The notes under the pieces: generated by a model
Database searches by the model: none
What the model was told of the DNA's origin: nothing
What the model saw: the letters and a program-made list of their open reading frames with translations, nothing else
Program-made: the position numbers and the translations under genes
NCBI RefSeq assembly: GCF_031846485.1
Contig: NZ_JAVRHQ010000009.1
Coordinates: 1-64,000 of the forward strand
Length of the DNA: 64,000 nucleotides
DNA from: Autumnicola tepida
Lineage (GTDB): Bacteria > Bacteroidota > Bacteroidia > Flavobacteriales > Flavobacteriaceae
Reading direction: 5' to 3'
Part shown: positions 15,837 to 23,933 of the stretch, piece by piece
How positions within the stretch are numbered: position 1 is the first letter of the stretch
How the letters are laid out: every line of letters begins with the position of its first letter

Positions 15837-16835
15837 ATGACCACAGCTGTAGTAATTTTAAACTGGAACGGAAAAGCGCTTCTTAAAAAGTTTCTTCCTT
15901 CCGTGATTGCGCATTCCCGCGAGGCTAATATATACGTGGCAGATAATGCCTCTACTGATGGTTCGGTGAATTTTCTACAGCAAAATTTTCCTGATGTAGC
16001 AATTATTCAGAATAAACAGAATGGCGGTTATGCCAAAGGATATAACGATGCCTTGATGGGGCTGGAAGAAGAAATCCTCATCCTGCTAAACAGTGATATT
16101 GAGGTAACCCGGGACTGGATTAAGCCAATGCTGGAAATTTTTAAAAATGAACCAGAAGTGGCAGCTGTGCAGCCAAAAATTTTAGACTATAACCGTAAGA
16201 AGCACTTTGAGTATGCCGGTGCTGCGGGCGGATATATAGATAAGTATGGTTATGCCTTTTGCCGCGGAAGAATTTTTGAGGAGATTGAAGAAGACCATGG
16301 CCAGTACAATGATGACGCTGAGATTTTCTGGGCCAGCGGCGCCTGTTTGGCCATAAGGAACAAGCTATTTATAAAGGCACGCGGATTTGACGAAGATTTT
16401 TTCGCCCACCAGGAAGAAATAGACCTCTGCTGGAGGTTGAATAATATGGGGTACAAAATAAAATATGCCGGAAAATCGGCCATCTTTCATGTTGGCGGGG
16501 CGACTTTAAGCAGTATAAATCCGCGTAAGACTTTCTATAATTTCAGGAACAACCTTTACCTCCTGCTTAAAAATTTGCCTTCATCAAAGCTTATCCCGGT
16601 TCTATTGATGAGAATGCTATTGGACGGCGTTGCCGCACTACGCTTTCTAGGGCAGGGAAAATTTAACCATTTCTTTGCAGTTTTCCAGGCACACATGGAT
16701 TTCTACAGCCATTTTTCAGCCATAAAAAGCAAGAGAAAAAATCCTCCTGCGGGGGCGGGATATTTCAGGATCAAATCTATCGTATCTTCCTATTTCTTAG
16801 CAGGTAAAAGAAAATTTACAGAATTAGCAGATTAA
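15837..16835 (+). CDS. Family 2 glycosyltransferase
   Basis: GT-A fold glycosyltransferase of 332 residues, cytoplasmic or membrane-associated, probably working on cell-surface glycans. It opens with TTAVVILNWNGK, has the nucleotide-sugar region VADNASTDGS, the DxD-type metal motif in LLNSDIEVT, and the acceptor-side ASGACLAIRN and GFDEDFFAHQEEIDLCWR blocks found in rhamnosyltransferase-like GT2 enzymes. A hydrophobic stretch near residues 245-265 may touch the membrane. Donor and acceptor sugars cannot be read from sequence. Single gene between the HsdR_N gene and the OmpA gene. Confidence 0.9.
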   Translation: MTTAVVILNWNGKALLKKFLPSVIAHSREANIYVADNASTDGSVNFLQQNFPDVAIIQNKQNGGYAKGYNDALMGLEEEILILLNSDIEVTRDWIKPMLEIFKNEPEVAAVQPKILDYNRKKHFEYAGAAGGYIDKYGYAFCRGRIFEEIEEDHGQYNDDAEIFWASGACLAIRNKLFIKARGFDEDFFAHQEEIDLCWRLNNMGYKIKYAGKSAIFHVGGATLSSINPRKTFYNFRNNLYLLLKNLPSSKLIPVLLMRMLLDGVAALRFLGQGKFNHFFAVFQAHMDFYSHFSAIKSKRKNPPAGAGYFRIKSIVSSYFLAGKRKFTELAD

Positions 16836-16881
16836 CGCCAAAGAAATGTTAAATCTACTTTTTAGCTTAGCTTTTTTTTGA

Positions 16882-16889
16882 TACTTTTG
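16882..16889 (+). promoter_or_regulatory. -7 element ahead of the OmpA-like lipoprotein gene
   Basis: TACTTTTG matches TAnnTTTG exactly, 33 bp before the ATG at 16922. A TTTAG at 16861-16865, about 17 bases upstream, could be a weak -33 element. Confidence 0.45.
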
Positions 16890-16921
16890 GCATCATCTAA
16901 CATTAATAATATTATCGAATT

Positions 16922-17770
16922 ATGAAAAAAATCATGCTTTTGTCGGCAACCGCCGCTATTGTGCTTTCTTCATGCGTTTCCCAAAAAAAATACGCTGAAT
17001 TGGAAGCCAAGCAACAAGAAACCCAGGACCAGTTAAACACAGCAACCGTAAAACTAAACTCCTGTCTGGAAGATAAAGAAAATCTGAACAGGCAAATCAC
17101 AACTTTAAACAACACAAATGCTGCGTTACTAAATAACGTTGGAGACCTTGCCACTTTATCTAAAAAAGAGGCTGAAAACCTTGAGCGTTCCCTGGAAAGT
17201 ATTAAAGAAAAAGACATGGCTATTAAGACCATGCGTGATGCCATCAACAAAAAAGATTCTGTAACTCTTGCTTTGGTTACCAGCCTTAAAGGTGCTTTGG
17301 GTAATATTAGTGATGAGGATATTGAAATTAATGTTGAAAAAGGAGTGGTGTACGTTTCTATTTCAGACAAGCTTCTTTTCGAAAGCGGGCGATACAACGT
17401 GACAGAAAGAGCTAAAGAAGTTCTTGGAAAAGTAGCTACTGTTGTTAAAAACAAACCGGACATCGACTTTATGGTTGAAGGTCATACTGACAGTAATCCT
17501 ATTAGCACAAATTGTCTTGAAGACAACTGGGACCTTAGTGTGAAAAGAGCTACTTCTGTAGTAAGAATTCTGCAAGACGAATTTGGTGTTGAGCCAAAAC
17601 GTATGACCGCTGCTGGTAGAAGTGATTATGTGCCTATTGCATCAAACGATACCGCAGAAGGACGTGCCAAGAACAGAAGAACACGTATTGTCGTTCTTCC
17701 TAAACTTGATCAGTTCTACGGAATGATTGAAGAAGGAATGAAAGAAGCTAACCAGGCTTCTCAGGAATAA
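16922..17770 (+). CDS. OmpA-family lipoprotein with coiled coil
   Basis: Outer-membrane lipoprotein of 282 residues that ties the envelope to peptidoglycan. The signal peptide ends in the lipobox LSSC (Cys18). A long coiled coil follows (about residues 25-120; KYAELEAKQQETQDQ and NRQITTLNNTN heptads), then a C-terminal OmpA-like domain (about 150-275) with MVEGHTDSNPI, DLSVKRATSVVRIL and RTRIVVLPKL, the diaminopimelate-binding fold. Abundant structural protein in Bacteroidota. Own promoter (TACTTTTG at 16882) and strong terminator at 17791-17820 indicate a single-gene unit. Confidence 0.92.
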   Translation: MKKIMLLSATAAIVLSSCVSQKKYAELEAKQQETQDQLNTATVKLNSCLEDKENLNRQITTLNNTNAALLNNVGDLATLSKKEAENLERSLESIKEKDMAIKTMRDAINKKDSVTLALVTSLKGALGNISDEDIEINVEKGVVYVSISDKLLFESGRYNVTERAKEVLGKVATVVKNKPDIDFMVEGHTDSNPISTNCLEDNWDLSVKRATSVVRILQDEFGVEPKRMTAAGRSDYVPIASNDTAEGRAKNRRTRIVVLPKLDQFYGMIEEGMKEANQASQE

Positions 17771-17790
17771 ATCTTCATCAGGAAAGATTT

Positions 17791-17820
17791 TAAACCCCGC
17801 CAGCGAGCGGGGTTTTTCTT
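17791..17820 (+). terminator. Intrinsic terminator of the OmpA lipoprotein gene
   Basis: Perfect 8-bp stem AACCCCGC (17793-17800) / GCGGGGTT (17807-17814) with loop CAGCGA and a following TTTTTCTT. Confidence 0.93.
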
Positions 17821-17926
17821 GAATAAAATTCAACCAAAAATAGATTCTGCCTTATATCATTCATAATAATTGTAAAAACGTTAATAATTTTAACAATATT
17901 TCCTCCTCCTGATAAAGTTCAAATTA

Positions 17927-17934
17927 TATATTTG
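17927..17934 (+). promoter_or_regulatory. -7 element ahead of the metalloprotease lipoprotein gene
   Basis: TATATTTG fits TAnnTTTG exactly, 35 bp before the ATG at 17969. No clear TTG partner upstream. Confidence 0.45.
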
Positions 17935-17968
17935 GCTTATTAAAATTTTAACCATAAAAAAATATTGA

Positions 17969-19093
17969 ATGAAAAGTACAAAGATTAAGGTAGCTCTATT
18001 GGCTTTATCTCTTGGAGTAGCAACAGTTTCCTGTGAACAGGATACAGTGGAAGAAATTGGGAACAATCCCACAACACAATCTTTAGAGAATAAGATAGGT
18101 TTTCCGGAACTTATCCCTCAGGGAAGCAAAACTGCAGTACCTGAAACAAGTGAAAATCTGGGGGTTTTATTTCGTAATGCCGTAGCACCTTCAGAATGTA
18201 GCACAACGGAACTTACCATTGTTCAAAACAAGTATATTACGGATATAATTAATGACCCTGTGGCTTTGGCCAACAACGGGATATATTCCGACCTTAATTA
18301 CTACTACAGCTATTATCTTGCAGATGGCGATCAGTATTTTGGTGCAGAAGGAGATTACACCAAACTGATGATAAAAAGACAACGGGAACTGGTTAAATTC
18401 TGGGATATGCCAGTGGAAATTCGTGTTAACGGACAACACACCGCAACCTTGAACGACAGAGATAAAATTGCTGAAGTTTTTGAAAATTTTTATGGTTTCA
18501 GAGTTAACGGCGTTTTTGTACCTCTTACCACAGAACAAGCATATGCACAGGCTGATATTATCCTGGAGCTAAATGAAAGTTCTCCTAACTTACCGGAGAA
18601 CCCTTATTTTGCTACTGACGGATTTGCATCCACTAACCGAACAATTGTTATTGGCGATGGATTGCCAACATGGTTGTCGGAAACTGGTATAGATGAAGGT
18701 ATTGTATGGACAGGAATTCTTGCCCACGAATGGGCACATGAGATCCAGTTTTTAAATTATGCCGACTGGTATCCTTACGGTGCAGCACAAGATCCTGCTG
18801 CAGATACAAGATATACAGAGCTTGAAGCTGATTTTATGGCTGCCTATTATATGACTCATAAAAGAGGCGCCACCTATAACTGGAAAAGAGTAGAAGAATT
18901 TTTTGATCTATACTTCCAGATTGGGGACTGTGGATTTTCCAGCAGTGGGCACCATGGAACTCCTCTTCAGAGATTGGAAGCAGCACGCCAGGGTTATGAA
19001 CTTGCCCATAACGCACATAAACAAGGTCACATCCTGACACAACAGGAAGTTCATGAAGCTTTTGTTTCCGTTATTGGAAGTATTGTAGATTAA
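17969..19093 (+). CDS. Putative secreted zinc-metalloprotease lipoprotein
   Basis: A 374-residue exported protein with an N-terminal signal sequence ending VATVSC (Cys22, probable lipidation). The zinc-site motif is HEWAH at residues 253-257 in ILAHEWAHEIQFLN; about 35 residues on is TELEADFMAAYYM, where the Glu is a plausible third ligand, as in neutral zinc metallopeptidases with HExxH followed by ExxAD. The region before it (residues 60-240) has no motif I recognise. Not assignable to a named peptidase family by eye. Single-gene unit with its own -7 element and a terminator at 19114-19155. Confidence 0.72.
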   Translation: MKSTKIKVALLALSLGVATVSCEQDTVEEIGNNPTTQSLENKIGFPELIPQGSKTAVPETSENLGVLFRNAVAPSECSTTELTIVQNKYITDIINDPVALANNGIYSDLNYYYSYYLADGDQYFGAEGDYTKLMIKRQRELVKFWDMPVEIRVNGQHTATLNDRDKIAEVFENFYGFRVNGVFVPLTTEQAYAQADIILELNESSPNLPENPYFATDGFASTNRTIVIGDGLPTWLSETGIDEGIVWTGILAHEWAHEIQFLNYADWYPYGAAQDPAADTRYTELEADFMAAYYMTHKRGATYNWKRVEEFFDLYFQIGDCGFSSSGHHGTPLQRLEAARQGYELAHNAHKQGHILTQQEVHEAFVSVIGSIVD

Positions 19094-19113
19094 GTATAAT
19101 ACTGCAGCTTAGA

Positions 19114-19155
19114 AAATAAGAAAGCCTTCCGGAATTCCGGGAGGCTTTCTTATTT
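19114..19155. terminator. Bidirectional terminator
   Basis: A 14-bp stem AAATAAGAAAGCCT (19114-19127) / AGGCTTTCTTATTT (19142-19155) with an inner CCGGAATTCCGG palindrome in the loop and flanking A and T runs. It serves the convergent metalloprotease and YciO-like genes. Confidence 0.88.
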
Positions 19156-19176
19156 TTTCGTTTATAATGATTAACC

Positions 19177-19797
19177 TTACATAATCTCCACGCTGCCTTT
19201 GCCTTCACGGATTACTTCCGGCGTAGCAGTGGTAAGGTCAATAACCGTGGAAGGAATATTATTCCCGTAGCCTCCATCTATTACGATATCCACCAGATTA
19301 TCCCATTTTTCTTTAATAAGTTCAGGATCTGTGGTATATTCCAGGACCTCATCATCATCTTTTATTGAAGTTGAAACAATAGGATTCCCTAAACCAGATA
19401 CCAGAGCTTTACAAATATTATTATCCGGAACACGAATACCAACAGTTTTTTTCTTTTTAAAAACGCTTGGCAAATTATTATTCCCCGGCAATACAAAAGT
19501 ATATGGCCCCGGAAGGCAACGCTTTAAAATTTTAAAAGTGGCAGTATCGATTTGTTTCACATAGTCGGAAAGATTGCTCAAATCTTCACAAATAAAGGAG
19601 AAATTTGCCTTTTCCAGCTTCACTCCTTTAATTTGGGCAATTTTCTCCAGGGCAGAGGTGTTGGTAATGTCGCATCCCAAACCATAGACCGTATCTGTGG
19701 GATAAATTACCAGTCCACCGTTTCTTAAGGTATTAATGACCTTTTGTATCTTGTTTTGTTCAGGATTTTCATTGTAGATTTTCAGTAATTCCGCCAT
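19177..19797 (-). CDS. Sua5/YciO/YrdC-family protein, YciO-like
   Basis: A 206-residue single-domain protein of the family that includes threonylcarbamoyl-AMP synthase (TsaC/Sua5), which makes the donor for tRNA t6A37. Family motifs: GLVIYPTDTVYGLGCD, LPGPYTFVLPG, GIRVPDNNICKALV, PIVSTS and TPEVIREGKGSVEIM. The stretch KGVKLEKANFSFICEDLSNLSDY matches E. coli YciO (HNFTLMC region) better than TsaC. Whether YciO proteins make t6A is uncertain; automated annotations usually call them L-threonylcarbamoyladenylate synthase. Faces the metalloprotease gene. Confidence 0.85.
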   Translation of the reverse strand: MAELLKIYNENPEQNKIQKVINTLRNGGLVIYPTDTVYGLGCDITNTSALEKIAQIKGVKLEKANFSFICEDLSNLSDYVKQIDTATFKILKRCLPGPYTFVLPGNNNLPSVFKKKKTVGIRVPDNNICKALVSGLGNPIVSTSIKDDDEVLEYTTDPELIKEKWDNLVDIVIDGGYGNNIPSTVIDLTTATPEVIREGKGSVEIM

Positions 19798-19850
19798 AGA
19801 TCGAATTTTAAGAATATGAATAAGTGCTATATAAAATTTTTCTCCTGAAG

Positions 19851-20060
19851 TTACGCCTTCTCCACTTCACTTTCCAGCTTCAGCACATGATCCCCATCTT
19901 CCTGCATTATATACAAGGCTCTATTATCTTCTTCTCCATGCCGGGTCACTTCGTTCCCTTTTATTTTTCGAGTAACCGTATTGGCAAAAGCAGATTTTAC
20001 TTTGCCCACACCTTCACCATTTCCCCAGTTCCATTTTACTTTAGTGCCCTCCTTTATCAT
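19851..20060 (-). CDS. DUF2945 (Tudor-like) small protein
   Basis: A 69-residue protein matching the DUF2945 / hypervirulence-associated Tudor-like pattern: starts IKEGTKVKWNWGNGEGVGKV, central TVTRKIKGNEVTRHGEEDNRALYI, end HVLKLESEVEKA. The family is a small beta-barrel with no established function in bacteria. It lies between the UvrD-like helicase and the YciO-like gene on the same strand, with about 50-75 bp on each side. Confidence 0.82.
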   Translation of the reverse strand: MIKEGTKVKWNWGNGEGVGKVKSAFANTVTRKIKGNEVTRHGEEDNRALYIMQEDGDHVLKLESEVEKA

Positions 20061-20134
20061 TTTTTATTTTGAATATAAAAATAAAGAAAGAGATAAAAAG
20101 CCTCTATAACAGAAGTTTAACTCAAAAAAAACTG

Positions 20135-22453
20135 TTATGAAAGCACCTTAAGTTTTGCAAATCTAAGCAGTAGTTTTTTCAGGCCTCCGTTCTCAAAATC
20201 TATCTCTGCTTTCTGGTCCTGCCCCACTCCTTCTATTTTTAGCACCTTTCCTTTTCCAAAGCGCATATGCTCCACTTCATTCCCGGCAGAGAGGTCTACA
20301 GACTTTGTTGCTTTTACAGGCTCTGCCGAGGCAGGCTTTAATTTTCTCAGTTTTTGAAGTTGCTGCTCGGTAGGTTTATGCGCGGGAGGCGGAGTGCCAT
20401 TTTTGGGTTTTGTTTGCCTTAACTTGCTTTTATCAACTTCCCCAAAAATATCGGTATCGATAAGCGGTTTGTATTTATAATCATCCTGCGGAATCATATA
20501 ATCCAGGAACTGATCGTCTATTTCTTCTATAAATCTGCTGGGCTCGGCATCTACAAGTTTTCCCCAGCGGTAGCGGCTTTGGGTGTAGGTAAGATACGCC
20601 TGGGTCTCGGCACGGGTAAGGGCCACATAGAACAACCTGCGCTCTTCCTCCAGCTCGCTTCGGGTATTCATGCTCATTGCTGAAGGAAAGAGATCTTCTT
20701 CCAGGCCAACGATATATACATAAGGGAATTCCAGTCCCTTTGCCAGGTGAATGGTCATTAATGCCACCCGGTCTTCATCTGAAGTATCTTTGTCCATATC
20801 GGTAGCCAGGGCCACATCTTCAAGAAATTCAGCTAAAGAACCTGTAGAATCGGCAAGTTCCTTCTGCCCTTCCACAAAATCGCGAATCCCGTTAAGAAGC
20901 TCCTCGATATTTTCAATTCTGGCAATCCCTTCAGGGGTACCATCTTTCTTCAGCTCCTGGACAAGCCCGGTCTTCTTGGTAACCGTATCGGCCACTATAA
21001 AGGCATCGGCATTCTGGCTCAAAATTGTGAAGCTCTTGATCATATTCACAAAATTCTGGAGCTTATTGCGCGTGCTGCTATTTATCTTCAGGTTTAGATG
21101 GTCCAGGTTGTCAATTACTTCGTAAATTGATTTACCGTATTGGTTTGCGGCAATGCTAAGCCTGTCCATTGTAGTTTGGCCAATTCCGCGGGCAGGATAA
21201 TTAATAACCCTTTTCAGGGCTTCCTCATCCTTTGGATTAATGAGCAATCGCAGGTAAGACAGCACATCTTTAATCTCCTTCCGCTGGTAAAAAGAAAGTC
21301 CGCCGTAAATCCTGTAGGGAATATCCCTTTTGCGTAAAGCGTCTTCCATTGCCCGGCTCTGGGCGTTGGTACGGTACAAAATGGCGAAATCGCTGTTTGG
21401 CAACTGCTGTTGCATCTTGGTCTCAAAAATAGAACTTGCCACAAACCTCCCTTCTTCCCCATCGGTAAGCAGGCGGTTTACCACAATTTTAGGACCTTCG
21501 TCATTATCAGTCCACACCACTTTTTCAAGTTTGGTCTTGTTTTTATCAATTATCGAGTTGGCCGCGTTTACAATGTTTTTGGTAGAACGGTAATTCTGCT
21601 CCAGGCGATACATATGCACATCGTCATAATCTTTCTGAAAGTTAAGAATGTTGTTGATATTCGCTCCGCGGAAAGCATAAATACTCTGCGCATCGTCACC
21701 CACCACACAAATATTCTGGAATTTATCTGAAAGCGCCTTTACAATAAGGTACTGGGAGTGGTTGGTATCCTGGTACTCATCTACCAGAATATACCTAAAC
21801 CTGTTCTGGTATTTCTGAAGTACTTCAGGAAACCGGTTTAAAAGTTCATTGGTCTTTAGCAGTAAATCATCAAAATCCATGGCGCCGGCCTTAAAGCAGC
21901 GTTCCACATAAGCCTGGTAAATTTCCCCCATTCTTGGCTTTTTAGACATGGCATCGGCTTCCTGCAATTCGGGATTCTGAAAATAGGCCTTAACCGTGAT
22001 AAGGCTGTTCTTAAATGAAGAAATACGGTTGTAAACCTGCTTGTATTTATAAACATCCTTGTCCAGGCGCATATCTTTAATAACCGCCCTTATAACACTT
22101 TGGGAATCCTGGGTGTCGTAAATGGTAAAATTGGAAGGGTATCCCAGCTTATCGGCTTCAAAACGAAGGATTTTTGCAAAAATAGAATGGAAGGTCCCCA
22201 TCCACAAATTTTTGGCCTCACTGCTACCCACAATTTTGGAAATCCTGTTCTTCATTTCACGCGCCGCCTTATTGGTAAAGGTGAGCGAAAGAATATTAAA
22301 AGGATCCACACCCTGGCTCATCAGGTAAGCGATCCTGTAGGTAAGCACCCGGGTTTTACCAGATCCTGCCCCGGCAATAACTATCATTGCACCATCTTTT
22401 TGCAGCACCGGCGCCCGCTGCGCATCGTTTAATTCAGCTAAATAAGATTCCAA
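20135..22453 (-). CDS. pcrA: UvrD/PcrA-type ATP-dependent DNA helicase
   Basis: Superfamily 1 3'-5' helicase used in nucleotide excision and mismatch repair and in clearing RecA filaments. The 772 residues carry the helicase motifs in order: Q-motif LNDAQRAPV, motif I AGAGSGKTR, Ia LTFTNKAAREMK, II LVDEYQDTN, III VVGDDAQSIYAFRGA, IV LEQNYRS, V VALMTIHLAKGLEF and VI YVALTRAE. The C-terminal tail with HMRFGKGKVLKIEGVG is the UvrD Tudor-like RNA polymerase-contact region. Start MESYLAELNDAQRAP. Alone on its transcript as far as can be seen, with a 200-bp gap to the divergent M20 gene; that gap shows no clear promoter or other element. Confidence 0.93.
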   Translation of the reverse strand: MESYLAELNDAQRAPVLQKDGAMIVIAGAGSGKTRVLTYRIAYLMSQGVDPFNILSLTFTNKAAREMKNRISKIVGSSEAKNLWMGTFHSIFAKILRFEADKLGYPSNFTIYDTQDSQSVIRAVIKDMRLDKDVYKYKQVYNRISSFKNSLITVKAYFQNPELQEADAMSKKPRMGEIYQAYVERCFKAGAMDFDDLLLKTNELLNRFPEVLQKYQNRFRYILVDEYQDTNHSQYLIVKALSDKFQNICVVGDDAQSIYAFRGANINNILNFQKDYDDVHMYRLEQNYRSTKNIVNAANSIIDKNKTKLEKVVWTDNDEGPKIVVNRLLTDGEEGRFVASSIFETKMQQQLPNSDFAILYRTNAQSRAMEDALRKRDIPYRIYGGLSFYQRKEIKDVLSYLRLLINPKDEEALKRVINYPARGIGQTTMDRLSIAANQYGKSIYEVIDNLDHLNLKINSSTRNKLQNFVNMIKSFTILSQNADAFIVADTVTKKTGLVQELKKDGTPEGIARIENIEELLNGIRDFVEGQKELADSTGSLAEFLEDVALATDMDKDTSDEDRVALMTIHLAKGLEFPYVYIVGLEEDLFPSAMSMNTRSELEEERRLFYVALTRAETQAYLTYTQSRYRWGKLVDAEPSRFIEEIDDQFLDYMIPQDDYKYKPLIDTDIFGEVDKSKLRQTKPKNGTPPPAHKPTEQQLQKLRKLKPASAEPVKATKSVDLSAGNEVEHMRFGKGKVLKIEGVGQDQKAEIDFENGGLKKLLLRFAKLKVLS

Positions 22454-22657
22454 TTTTCCCTCCTCTTTTAGGGCGTGAATTTAATTAAAAAAACATGGTT
22501 ATAAAAACCTGCAGGAGCTTCTTACCAACAATTCCTGGAGCCGGGATTATGTTTGGAAACATTTTTTGAATATCTTGAGCAAAGCGCTTTTTGCATGCCT
22601 TTCCCAGGTTACGGAAAAAGCAGGTATTAGCCTCTATTTTAAAAAAAACTCAACTTA

Positions 22658-23932
22658 ATGAAACAGTATTTCTTCCTTTTCGGCATCCTCGCCGGAATTA
22701 CAGCAAATGCCCAGACCAATTTAGATAAAGACATCTCGGCAATTGAAGACAAGGTAATTGAATGGCGGCGGGACATCCACCAGCACCCCGAACTTTCCAA
22801 CCGGGAATTTAAAACTGCTGAAAAAATCGCGGCCCACCTCAACCGCCTGGGGCTGGAAGTGGAAACCGGCGTGGCAAAAACGGGAGTGGTGGGAATACTA
22901 AAAGGCGAAAATGAAGGAAAAACAGTGGCGCTTCGTGCCGATATTGATGCCCTTCCGGTTACCGAAAGAAACGACCTGCCGTTTAAATCTGAAGTTACCA
23001 CACAATTCCTGGGTTCCGAAACCGGGGTGATGCACGCCTGCGGCCACGATACACATACCGCCATTTTAATGGGAGTTGCCGAAGTACTTTCTAACCATAA
23101 AGATAAAATCAACGGCACGGTTAAATTTATTTTTCAGCCGGCGGAAGAAGGGCCGCCACCGGGAGAAGAAGGTGGCGCTGCTTTAATGATAAAGGAAGGG
23201 GTTCTTAAAAATCCTGATGTGGATGCCATTTTTGGCCTTCATATAGATTCTGAAGTTCCTGTTGGTACCATTACCTATAAGCCTGAAGGCATTATGGCTG
23301 CAGTGGAACGCTTTGTAATTAATGTACAGGGCAAGCAAACTCACGGCTCCCAACCCTGGGCTGGAGTGGACCCAATAATGATTTCAGCTAAAATTATAGA
23401 CGGGCTGCAAACCATCATCAGCCGGGAAGCCAGGCTTACCGATGCGGCAGCAGTAATAACCGTGGGAAAAATTTCCGGTGGCGTGCGGTTTAATATTATT
23501 CCTGAAACAGTGGAGATGATTGGTACCGTAAGGACATTAGATCCCGAAAACAAGGAACTTATTTTAAGAAGGATGAAAGAAATGGTTCCTGCCCTTGCCG
23601 AAGCTTACGGAGCAAAAGCCACAATAGAAATTCAGAACAATACCTCCATCACTTATAATGACCCGCAACTGACTGAAAAAATGCTGCCAAGCCTGCAAAA
23701 AGCTGCCGGCAACGAAAATGTGAAATTAGTAAAGGCCACCACGGGCGGGGAAGATTTTTCATTTTTCCAGGAAAAAGTTCCCGGATTATATTTTTTCCTC
23801 GGCGGAAAACCCTTAAATTCTACCAAAGCGGCACCGCACCATACTCCTGATTTCTATATTGACGAAAGTGGATTGATATTAGGAGTTAAAGCGATGTCGC
23901 AGTTAGCCATGGATTACTTAAACCAACAATAG
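22658..23932 (+). CDS. Exported M20-family amidohydrolase
   Basis: Metal-dependent amidohydrolase of the M20D group (hippurate, IAA-amino acid and N-acyl-amino acid hydrolases), 424 residues. A signal peptide (MKQYFFLFGILAGITANAQ) predicts export, unlike most hippurate hydrolases. Catalytic features: HACGHDTHTA with the metal-binding Cys and His, PAEEGPPPGEEGGA with the catalytic Glu pair, GLHIDSEVPVG, and TGGEDFSFFQ with the C-terminal His in APHHTPDFYID. The two-domain form with a lid domain in the middle is present. It is first in a three-gene unit; the glutamate-synthase-like gene begins two bases after the stop. Confidence 0.9.
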   Translation: MKQYFFLFGILAGITANAQTNLDKDISAIEDKVIEWRRDIHQHPELSNREFKTAEKIAAHLNRLGLEVETGVAKTGVVGILKGENEGKTVALRADIDALPVTERNDLPFKSEVTTQFLGSETGVMHACGHDTHTAILMGVAEVLSNHKDKINGTVKFIFQPAEEGPPPGEEGGAALMIKEGVLKNPDVDAIFGLHIDSEVPVGTITYKPEGIMAAVERFVINVQGKQTHGSQPWAGVDPIMISAKIIDGLQTIISREARLTDAAAVITVGKISGGVRFNIIPETVEMIGTVRTLDPENKELILRRMKEMVPALAEAYGAKATIEIQNNTSITYNDPQLTEKMLPSLQKAAGNENVKLVKATTGGEDFSFFQEKVPGLYFFLGGKPLNSTKAAPHHTPDFYIDESGLILGVKAMSQLAMDYLNQQ

Positions 23933-23933
23933 T

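Noticed and set aside
22454..22657. Possible promoter pair in the pcrA / M20 divergent gap
   Set aside because: Neither strand shows a TAnnTTTG element at a sensible distance, so no site is claimed.
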